Source of the DNA: Volvariella volvacea V23
Taxonomy: Eukaryota > Basidiomycota > Agaricomycetes > Agaricales > Pluteaceae
Assembly (NCBI GenBank): GCA_000349905.1
Contig: KB722748.1
Coordinates: 621,432 to 666,173, forward strand
Direction: 5' to 3'
Length of the DNA stretch: 44,742 nucleotides
Made by a program: the position numbers and the translations under genes. This document shows, in pieces, positions 35,870 to 44,742 of the stretch (its first letter is position 1; every line of letters starts with the position of its first letter). The notes beneath the pieces are model-generated. The model was given only the letters and a program-made list of their open reading frames with translations, had not been told where the DNA came from and searched no databases.

Positions 35870-36507
35870 GCAATATCACTCCACCACTCGTTTCGAAAAC
35901 GAGATAGAACAGATAATTGAATACTGGTCTTCATAGCGAGCGACTGCTTATGCCACCACCGTGACAAGACAAAATAAGATTTTTGCTATTTCATTCAATT
36001 TGCGTCTTCACCCCTTCTGGGGTCTTGATATGCCTAGTTCTTGTCCTTCACACATGCGCTCACAGCATACCATTAATGCATTCCATCTTTTGACGTACTG
36101 AAAGGCCTTGATTTTTTTTTCGTCTCCGGTCGGCTTATACTGTATTGTGTAATGCTAGTATTGTCCGTCATCCTGTAATTATGCTTATCATTACATCTCC
36201 CCGATCTGTTATAACCCTTACATGGTAGAATAATACTATTACCTGAAACACACCTGAACACGAACGAACACCGTTTAGAAATGCCGATTTTGACCTCCAA
36301 AGAAACTAAATGCGCATGGCATAGGAGCCGAATGAACAATCCAGGATACCAGATGACGAAATCGAGATTTATGGCCGCAGTAGAATAAATATAGATTCTT
36401 TCAGATATTGTTCATGCGGCTTCAATCGAGCCTCAGCGGTCAGCAGCTACGCATCGGTGCAGTATGTAGCGAACAGGTCCGGTGCGTGTGATAAATTTGC
36501 ATATAAT
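35870..36507. other. Intergenic
   Basis: Short stretch between the ATPase remnant and the P450 stop codon; only short unsupported open frames. Confidence 0.6.
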
Positions 36508-38592
36508 TCAAGCTCTTTCGGTGGAGGCGTTGATCAAAGCCAGGGCTGCATGTGACCGTGGCTTAATCGTACATTTAAATGGGGTGGGGTGGCTGTAATG
36601 AGTCGAGCCCAGCACAATTAGCTTGGGAGATATAGTATCGACGATACGCAACATACCTAATTGTCCCTGATATTTGTTCAGTATCGGGTTCCAAAATAGC
36701 ACCATTATCGTCAATATACTTGGAGATCGTGAAAACCGCCAATGTCATCGCGCACGAAAGGAAAACTGAAATATCGGCAAGAATGCGCCCTATGAACAAG
36801 ATGAAAATCAGCATGAACTTCAAGAATTGTGATTGTAATAAGCTTACCTGGGCAAATTCTATTGTACAGACCAAATTATGTGCATATTAGTTGAACAATT
36901 ATCCAGCAATGCGCACAACACTGGAGATAACATACCTTCGTCCAAAGCCAAAGGAGAGGATACGTGGATCGGGCTCTGGCTCTCGAACACCTATGCTCAA
37001 GAATCTTTCTGGGTTGAAGGACGTGGGGTCACGATATACAGCTGAATCGTGCGCTAATTGCCTTAATGATGGCAACGGACGACGGAATGTCTTCAATTAC
37101 GAGGGTGTCAAAATGTTATATCATGAACTGACCATATATTCGCCATAACAAGTGATCCTTTGGGTATGAAATACCCATCATATACGTTATCCTCTATCAC
37201 CCGATGGGGTACACCTAAATTTAGCACTTCTGTCAGGTAGCGCTTAGAGACAGGCCGTAAGGAATATTACCAGTAGGCACGACGCTATGCCATCTCATGA
37301 CCTCTAGTGAAAGTGCGTTAAGGTATGGTAACCGATCTCTATCCTTCAGTGTCGGGAGACGCTCATTTCCAATTACAGCATCGATCTCAGCCTGGGCTCT
37401 CTTTTGAACCTCAGGGAAAAGAGTCATAGCCTTGAAAAAAGCGTAGATGGAAGCTACGGTCTAGACAGAGTCTGAGAAGAGATGTGGCGGCCAATGAGAT
37501 GACACTTACGGTATCTGCACCGCCGGAATATAATGATGCGGCACTCCATTTGATGTCAAATTCTTGTTCTTCGGCGATGTCCTTATACTCATCCAGCAAT
37601 TTTGAAGTGAATGATGGCTCAGCGATGCCTTGTGCCTGATGGGATGAAGTGATTGTGATAGGGGATAAACTAGCGCTTGTGTGAAAGAGAAGATGCTTAC
37701 CATTTGTTGCTTGACAAAATTGTATGGACCTTCGACCATGTCAGATAGTGTAGAAGCCCAGGAACGAGCAATTTTCTTGAATCCTGTTCCTGGAACCCAA
37801 TCTGGTAGATGACGCACTTTTGCCGATCCTCAGAAAATGAAAAGAATTGATACCAGTCATGACTCACAGGGGGGTACGAGGTTAACTAGGAACGCCCCTG
37901 GCGCTGTTGCAGCTGAAAATTGCTCTGTCGCCACATCGGCTAACGTTACAAATGGGTCCTCCTTCTCTTGGACGTGGTATCCATGCGAGATGCGTAGTAT
38001 GATTGCACCCGCTGTTTTGCGTATGTGAGCAGCTAGATCATCGGGACTGGCACAAATGCGTTGAAGGAATCTGTGTGTCTCCGCTTCTTCTATATGCGTG
38101 AATTTTTTCATGGCAGATGGTGTTCCGATAGTTTGGTGAAAGAGCTTCCTGTAATTTCTGAATCTCTCGGAATATGGGACTAGAACCAAGGTATTCCGCC
38201 ACCCAGTAAGGTCTCCCATAGGGACAGTTGGCCGGTCAGAGTATATAGCTCCATGCTTTTCAAGCATCTCGATTGCCGCCTTTGCAGAATTTACGATGAC
38301 GATGCGCTGACCGAAAATGGAGACAGACATGACGTCTCCTGCAGAAGGGAACACCTGAGATATGACTGGGCGGGTGAGTACGGGAAGCACAGAACGTACC
38401 CCACTTCTTTCCCCATTGAGCAAATGTCAACCATTCTCGCTCTTTCGGCATATCTAAAAGATTTCCTATCAACGGTAGCGGCCTCGGACCAGGGGGAAAG
38501 GGTGCTGGCTGTTTCTGTTTGAAGACGAGCCTAACGAGGTAGAGAGCTGCCAGGGCAAGCACGACATCGACCACTATAAGAGCACTGGTCAT
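36508..38592 (-). CDS. Cytochrome P450 monooxygenase, 510 residues, 10 exons
   Basis: Heme-thiolate monooxygenase, ER-anchored, receiving electrons from a P450 reductase; substrate unknown. Exons (minus): 38592-38400, 38338-37868, 37816-37701, 37635-37510, 37460-37271, 37214-37133, 37061-36936, 36858-36848, 36789-36657, 36592-36508. All phases agree and give 510 residues, normal for the class. Visible: an N-terminal membrane anchor (ALIVVDVVLALAALYLV), proline hinge PFPPGPRPLP, I-helix GGADTT, ExxR as EVMR, NPERF, and heme loop FGFGRRICPGR. The C-terminus ends HPTPFKCTIKPRS. It resembles fungal P450s often labelled O-methylsterigmatocystin oxidoreductase-like in basidiomycetes, a label that should not be read as function. 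The heme cysteine lies in an 11-nt microexon. There is no obvious pathway partner nearby. Complete and apparently functional. Confidence 0.95.
36848..36858 (-). other. 11-nt microexon with the heme-binding cysteine
   Basis: Read on the minus strand the exon is AATTTGCCCAG, between a 77-nt intron (36935-36859) and a 58-nt intron (36847-36790). It encodes the I-C-P core of FGFGRRICPGR. Skipping it removes the heme ligand and shifts the frame. Confidence 0.92.
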
Positions 38593-40301
38593 GGTCGAGA
38601 GGGATGCTTGAAATGGGGTGGCACCTGGGCCTTTATGTGATGCGGGTCATTGCGATTGTAATCAACTCCCACATCAGGGACTCAATTCCTTGCGGTATGG
38701 GAAGTCTCAGGACATGCGTTTGGGTGCATGATGTCAGCTATCTCCATACACCTATCAACCTCCGAAATAGCGGTCTCGACGGACAGGAACTGACCAACCT
38801 GCTTCGATGAAGGGAGGCTTTGATCTGTCAATGACTGGCTGGCGCGGGGCGCTGGATTGAAGATTGCAAGTAGTCGGTCGACCCGGCGACATATGTGAAT
38901 CAACTCGATCAAGGGATCAGAAGGAGAGCCAACAATGACTAGGGCGTTGGTTTATCATAGGGGCTAGTAACCTCAAAATTAATGACGTCTTACAATAATA
39001 GGTCCTTGGCCCGCGGAAGACCGCGGACCACCGCCCATGGCGCGCCGGGCATATCAAGGTTTAAGACTTACAGTTAAGTCATGGAGTAGCGCGATTAAGA
39101 CATGGGTTCCTATCATTTTCTTGATGACTACCACTTCTTCACGCCGGATGATGGCGTCTGGCTGAAAAGTAAGAGAGTGGCGAAATGTAGTGCACGACAT
39201 TTTATCCAAGTCCCTGTAAAGCTGGAGTGTAGTTATGGAATACGCATAACTAGATGAGGAACAGCAACAATATCTCGAGTTTGCTCGGGGAAGGTGTGGT
39301 GGGAGGGTCGTGATACGCGGACTATTTAATATTTATCTAACCTGTCCAGACAACCCAGCCACCGGCAAATAGCGCCTCCGCCACAGAACGTTTCGTACAA
39401 ATACCACACCACTGCGGTATTTGCATGTCTTCTCTCCTTGGAGCATTTCTAAGGATCTATTCCTGCCACTTTGTTGCGTCGTAATTTACACATATGTATT
39501 GTTATGTAGTTTATCAAAGAGCGCGTCCAGCATTTTGTCTACGTGTTTTGTATTAGGTCTGCCTGTTCGCCAGTGTACGACCTAGTCCACATATTTCACA
39601 GCTGATTTTATTTAACGGCCAGCAAGGTCCATGTTGGCGCCTGGGCGTAGGTTCGATTCAATGCGCTTATTACTTCGGAACAAATAGCCGTCAATGGGCG
39701 AAGCCATCTGCAGGAATCAGAAAACCAGACGCCCTAAGCAACTGGCATATACACCTTCAGCGTCTAACTTCAAAGCATTCGAAAGGCACCATTGATTTCC
39801 CATTATCCCTGTTTTATAAATGTATTCCCAACCAAGCGTTAACCGCTGACTTCTAAACAAGGACTCTTCGCAGAATTTTTGGTCTAACTCCGCCGCTGTT
39901 TACCCGTAAAGGAAGTAAGCAGACCAGAGGATTGGCACCAACAGGTGGATTGTTATAGACAGTAACGGTGCGCCTTGCTGTACGATGCCCAAGTTATGGG
40001 GTCACCAACTGGGAAGGGAGTTGTGGCACAAGTGGTTCACCTAAGCCACACAGTCCCCAGCTCGAGGGTATTAGTATCAGATCCAGATACCTTTACATGC
40101 GTAATGAAAAATTCATTTGGAGGTCCAAAGAGCCAAGGGTGGAAGAAGGTGACGTCTAATCCGCCCACGACTCAAAATGAATGCTGTTCAAGTGTTTACA
40201 CAAAACAGCGGCACGTTGCCTCTCCCCACAACTCGACTCGACATACGCCTATAACACTTCTCCTTCTCATAAGGGAGCGACTCTTGTTCCATTTCAACAA
40301 T
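38593..40301. other. Intergenic
   Basis: No supported gene upstream of the P450. A short G+C-rich palindrome-like cluster (CCGCGGAAGACCGCGG) sits near 39010-39026 and may be regulatory; that is speculative. Confidence 0.5.
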
Positions 40302-41160
40302 ATGGGTATCAAAACCGTACGTCTTGTGGTATTTGGTGAGTCGTTCTATTGCAGCGCCATCTGCTAGTATCCAATATGTCCCAAAATATATTACGAAATG
40401 GTGAATGAAAAGGCTCAAGCATGGTTCTCTCGAGTATTACCCTCAGTTTGACCTCAAGCCTCGCGTCAATGGTTATGTGGCAGGATTCCTTGCGCGGCCC
40501 ACGTTACTCCCGTCTTTCCGAATTCACGTGGATGTCGCTAGCAGCAGCTATATTGACATTTCTCAGCTCTGTTCTCATGTACGCATCCTTCTCGGTCCAC
40601 CTTGTTTCTAGCACAAAGACTCAGCTCATTCTAGGATAATCAACCAAAAAGACATTCTCCATTGCAATATTATTATTGAGCTTTGCTGGATGGGTATGCG
40701 CAGCTACATTCGTTAGACACGAGGCGATGCATTGATCAGCCTTATGCACATAAATCGTAGGTTCTTTGGGGATATTTTGGCTAGTCAATGGTGCCCTTGC
40801 AGTTGGGACAGGTTCTGTGTGGCCCGATGAATGCCCTTATGTTCCAGGTAAGGGAGATGGGACTTTTGGTCAACGCGCATCTGATACGAGCAATCCAGAG
40901 CCCAACGATACAGTTTGTCGCATGTTCTATGCCGTAACCGCCTTTGACTTTGTGGCTGGAACTATTCGTACGTCCTTCGCCTATCTCTACCAGATACAAC
41001 TGATATCGACCTTCCGCTCATTGTAGTTTTAACATACGTTATCACCCTCTTTTTCTTGTCACTTCACGCTACAGATCATAACGTCTGGTTCAAGAGCGTG
41101 TTAAAAGCTGATTTTTCGTATGGACCTGCTGCTATTCCAAGCAATACCATCAAATCATAG
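40302..41160 (+). pseudogene. Four-TM MARVEL-like protein, copy 1
   Basis: Probable small integral membrane protein of unknown function. Exons 40302-40335, 40413-40594, 40635-40693, 40761-40967 and 41027-41160. The product begins MGIKTVRLVVFG, has hydrophobic segments around MSLAAAILTFLSSVLM, FSIAILLLSFAGW and GIFWLVNGALAVG, a loop with DECPYVPGKGDG and NDTVCRMFYA, and a last segment LLTYVITLFFLSLHA. Two one-base lesions are needed to keep one frame: a missing A in the AAAAA run near 40646 and a missing G in the GGGG run near 40768. With these it would be about 205 residues. MARVEL-like membership rests on size and topology only. A related copy lies 1.4 kb downstream. Confidence 0.6.
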
Positions 41161-42529
41161 GCGCAGGGAGGCTAAAGCCTGCTTGGTGCCAGCCTTGCGT
41201 CGCCTTCAGTTAGTCGATACCAAAATTATGATACATGGGTCAGTAGTATAGGACGCGATACATCCCCTAGCATTTTTCGAGAAGCTGAGTTATGTCTGTT
41301 ATTTTGCATTGTAATCCCCAGCCATATGTCGAGAAAGAGCGTGTCAATAATTCTTTAAATAAAATGGGCTTCGAATGACTGGTAGGACCATTTATCGATT
41401 TACCTTATGCCAAGAGATAAACTTGTACCTGATAGCTGGTTGAGGTAGATCATCACACGCACGCACGAATCATTCAGCCCTAGGCAATGACATAAGCTTA
41501 TTCAGTGTTCGAATGATACCGTGTCTCTTCGAACACCTTAGTCTTCTTCAATCGTATTTCTACTGAATAAGCTCGTAGATATCCTATGACGCCAGAAAGC
41601 TGCGAGCACATTACGGGCAAAAAGGGGAAGCAGCTGAAAGAAATTATCTAGTAACTTTGTCCAAGTTGATGGGTACTTCTATACTCGCTGCGATACTGTT
41701 AAACTACTAGATTGAAGGTCGATATCGTTTTGGAACTTTTCTTGTACAAACTCAATTCCAGACCTTAGCTTCCTCCTTTATAAGGACAGCGCGCAAAGGA
41801 CTTCTTTCCTAAGCATTCTGAGAGTTTATCTAAGTTGTGAAAAATAAAAATTCCTCAGCTCGTATAGTAAGCGATTGGAATGGGGGTAACTAGCCTCTTT
41901 CAGAGCCCATATCATCGACCAACCGCGGTAGGATTTAGTGGATAGCGATTAAGTTAACCTTGGCATGCTGCGTGCCGAACTGAGTTGCGGCTTTATTAAA
42001 TTAGATACACCTTCACTCACCTACGATTTTCATATCAAGTGACAGCCTTGATCCTATCACTACTTACCCAGAATGGCTACAAGCTCGATTAATACAGCAG
42101 CTGAGCACCTAGTTGCAGTGCCTTGCGATAAGTAAACACACGAGGCCTTGTTCAAATACATAGTTCATTCTCCGCGTTCTCCATCCTGAGTGATAGCATT
42201 CCAGATCCGGGCCGGAATGTGCTTTAGATTGTGGTGGCGAGTCAAATAGTCGTCTGGACAGAAGGTCAAGCGGCTGTGGCGGTTTCAGCTGACCTACTAT
42301 ACCAGGTCGCCTGCGGAAACAAGCCTGTTAGGATTTGTTGAACAACTCAAAAAGCCAAGAAACCGTCCCTCTTCTCGAAGAGAAGGAAAAGGTGTCCAGC
42401 ATTCCTATCACAAAGTGCGCATGCTATTAGAAAGTATATCCAAGGCAATCACCTAGTAGCTCATTGTTTCCCTTCCTTTATAATTCAACCCCTTCTCCTT
42501 CTCCCAGACCTCCGGTGGGCCCTCCCAAC
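41161..42529. other. Intergenic between tandem paralogues
   Basis: No supported gene and no strong repeat seen. Confidence 0.5.
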
Positions 42530-43436
42530 ATGGGTACCAAAATTGTACATTCGTGGATAATTGGTGAGTTTCAAGTCTTGCCGCTAGAGCAGTCAACGGC
42601 TGAGCACTGTATCTCGAAGGATAAGCGCAATCTTGCCTGTCGTCGTCTTCAGTCTAGGTCTAGACATTGTGGTCATGCAGTTGAAGCTCGACATACTAGA
42701 TTCCCCTATCTTTAAAATTTTGTGGATGTCCGTGGGGGCGGCAGTAGGCGCGTATTTCGTCGGCTTCATGTCGGTTACTCTTTCTGCTTCGTTGCTGAAA
42801 AGAGCTAGCTAAGTAACTATTAGTATATACACTGGTCGCTTTGATAGTGAGATCGCTGAACTCTTTTGACTGGGTAAGTGTTGTAATCGTCACCGATCTC
42901 TGTCTGGGTGATAACACTGCCTTTGAACTGCCCTTGGGACATTGTGGCTAGCTAGTGGTAGTCTCGCATCTCGTGACACAGTCGGTTACCCGTGGCCTAT
43001 TGGATGTTCTTACCACGCTGGTAAGTATGAGAGGGTCTGTGATTCCCATCCTGATACGGGCAGTGTAGCGGTCAACGACAAAGTCCGCACCGAGTCCCAC
43101 ACTTTTATCGCATTTGATCTCACAATCGGAGGCATAAGTGTGTGATTCTCTCGTGTGCAGGAACATACTGCGGATTCACTCCTTTCATATCGGGCGGTGC
43201 ATATACTCTCATTCGTCTCTGTTCTGCTTGTGAGAGTGATAACGGGGGGCGCAGTAGAATCCGGGGTCACATCTGCTCCCACTGCCGCCTCAACCATCGC
43301 GCCAGTGAAGCAAGAAGAACATTCAGATGCACAGACACTTCCTGGATTTCTACTCCGGGCCGCGGCTGCTGCCTCGTCCAGTGAGCCGGATTCGTACCCC
43401 ATGGCCAGTAAGTTGGAAGGCGGTGAGGCATTGTAG
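42530..43436 (+). pseudogene. Four-TM MARVEL-like protein, copy 2 (decayed)
   Basis: Tandem paralogue of 40302-41160. The first exon (42530-42563, MGTKIVHSWIIG) has the same length and phase as in copy 1. Hydrophobic segments AILPVVVFSLGLDIVV and ILWMSVGAAVGAYFVGF follow, but the second exon is one base out of phase and a stop follows at LLKRAS near 42812. The third block, WLASGSLASRDTVGYPWP, then CSYHAGK and VNDKV, FIAFDLTIGGI, aligns with copy 1. A final block (from about 43163) has a hydrophobic HILSFVSVLLVRVI and an Ala/Ser-rich tail ending EGGEAL. The third exon's acceptor is uncertain. Probably a pseudogene. Confidence 0.55.
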
Positions 43437-43794
43437 AGCCTATCAAGAATCTCATGTCATTTGGTAATGCGTGCGTTGAAACTCGAATAGGACATTCCTT
43501 GTTCGCGCTGGGGACGCTTGAGTCTATAAGTCGTTGATAGCCTCGGTTTTAATCGTGGGATAGGCGCTCTGCTGTCGAAATAATTACAAAAGGACGCGTA
43601 AGTGGAGATTAGGCGATATGGCACTCGCTCTCCATAATTTACTACCAAATATATGGTGAATTGAAGGGTGCAAACCCATTTGCACAAGAGCACTCATTCA
43701 AATGCAGGTAAAGAAAACACTGAAGACATGAGTACTAATCGCTTGTGAGAGGCAGGCACCTAATCATCGAAGCAATACTTACCAACACCAGAGC
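43437..43794. other. Intergenic
   Basis: Short interval between the 3' ends of the convergent membrane-protein copy and SEC10. Nothing recognised. Confidence 0.6.
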
Positions 43795-44742
43795 CTAAGC
43801 GATAACACAATCTTCCCTAATATTCAAGTTATACATCGTCTTATCAACAACCTTCTCGATCTTCTTCCAATCTGATCTCCGTTGAATGAATTCATAGATA
43901 TCCTGCAACATCATTGATTCAGCATTGCACGGGCACGTCATATACAAGAAACGAATGCTGGGGTGGGGAAGCAGAAAAAAGGAAGACAGAACAAAAGACA
44001 CCGAGAAACCCTACCTCAGGTCGATAAGCTCCTCCGTATCTTGTTACATCTCTCACAATCTGAGCCAGGTCCTTCGCATCCTCTACGACATAAACGTGTC
44101 CTAACATCTTCAGGTGTGAGAAATCGGCAGCGATGCTTTGTACCTACAACGAAAGACGGATGCACGAAATAGTTCGTTAAGCATTGAACCAGATGCGAGG
44201 GAAGGGATTAATTACTTTCAAAGACGTGATGAACGCATGGTAGGTATTCAAATCTGCAATAACTTGAAATCCTCCGTTCAGCGATATGATCTGTCTCTTT
44301 ATGTGCTTTTGTAAGATCCTAAACCATGCTCGAGCTCAGCCACAACAAGAAAAAAAAAGAGAAACCAAGTGTGAAAAATATTATACTCACGCGATCAACC
44401 TAATCCCCACCTCCTGGTAAAACACCTCCAGAACCTCTCTACTCGTACTCCCCTTCAGCAACTTACAATGCATCTCTAGACACTTGATCGCTTCCAAACA
44501 CCCTTTTGTAGGTCCTAAATCCAACGGTGCGTCTTCGGGTGGATAGTACTCTCTCGGTTGTGTCCTAGTTTGAATTATATGCTCTACCTGCAAATGTTCA
44601 GATTGAATCGGACAAGGAGGTGAGGAGCCGTACAACGTACCTGATTCATAAGTAGCTCCGTCCCAGCATTCAGCCCGCTCGCAACACGATCGTCGAGCAT
44701 ATTCTCAAACTTCTTTTTCTCTCTCACAACCGCGTTCAAAAA
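43795..44742 (-). CDS. SEC10: Exocyst complex subunit Sec10, C-terminal part (runs off right edge)
   Basis: Sec10 is a subunit of the octameric exocyst that tethers secretory vesicles to the plasma membrane at sites of polarised growth. Exons (minus): 44742-44641, 44587-44391, 44318-44216, 44143-44015 and 43902-43795, all in phase, about 213 residues of the C-terminus. Recognisable stretches are AGTELLMNQVEHII, QPREYYPPEDAPLDLGPTKG, GGFQVIADLNTYHAFITSLK, MLGHVYVVEDAKDLAQIVRD and DIYEFIQRRSDWKKIE, ending in NIREDCVIA and a TAG. The N-terminal coiled-coil part lies outside the window. Introns are 50-112 nt. Reading is uninterrupted, as expected for a conserved essential gene. Confidence 0.95.

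Overview
The window reads as basidiomycete nuclear DNA, most likely from a mushroom-forming Agaricomycete. Genes are cut by many short introns (about 40-77 nt, GT..AG, several with a CTAAC/CTGAC-type branch point). The recognisable proteins (a fungal P450, a DUF4436-like membrane protein, exocyst Sec10, a Crinkler/RHS-like ATPase, hAT transposases) are typical of that group. There are no bacterial operon features, tRNAs, rRNAs or CRISPR arrays that I can see.

Layout. (1) 1-25.5 kb is an accessory, repeat-rich block. It holds four divergent copies of a two-exon gene of unknown function with a Y-G-[IVL]-C-[LV]-[IV]-H-R-H motif (878-1587 minus, 14285-15001 plus, 16046-16805 minus, 24802-25542 plus). 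It also holds two copies of a multi-exon DUF4436-like membrane-protein gene (3592-11450 and about 22190-23812, both plus). The first DUF4436-like copy is split by a 6.3 kb hAT transposon (3774-10101), which is itself interrupted by a second, unrelated hAT (6289-10036); both insertions can be placed to the base from target-site duplications. A solo LTR with a perfect 5-bp duplication (11750-12105), a 2.2 kb element with roughly 85-90 bp terminal inverted repeats (19294-21482) carrying a nested MITE (20019-20644), a minisatellite and a 100-N assembly gap complete this block.

(2) 25.5-28.6 kb is intergenic with dispersed repeats. (3) 28.6-33.7 kb is one large four-exon gene for a 1408-residue Ser/Pro/Ala-rich, mostly disordered protein. 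(4) 34.9-35.9 kb is a broken Crinkler/RHS-like P-loop ATPase. (5) 36.5-38.6 kb (minus) is a complete 10-exon cytochrome P450 of 510 residues, whose heme cysteine lies in an 11-nt microexon. (6) 40.3-43.4 kb holds two tandem paralogues of a probable four-transmembrane (MARVEL-like) protein, both with reading-frame lesions. (7) 43.8 kb to the right edge (minus) is the 3' part of the exocyst SEC10 gene, the one clear housekeeping gene, where conserved sequence begins again.

Taken together: a conserved right edge, a single-copy core in the middle, and a left half shaped by local gene duplication, transposon nesting and CpG decay. Many frame lesions in the duplicated genes are single-base changes in homopolymer runs, so several apparent pseudogenes may be intact genes with assembly errors. 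The best candidate for an undescribed system is the HRH-motif family interleaved with the DUF4436-like pair. Its function is unknown and I do not assign one.
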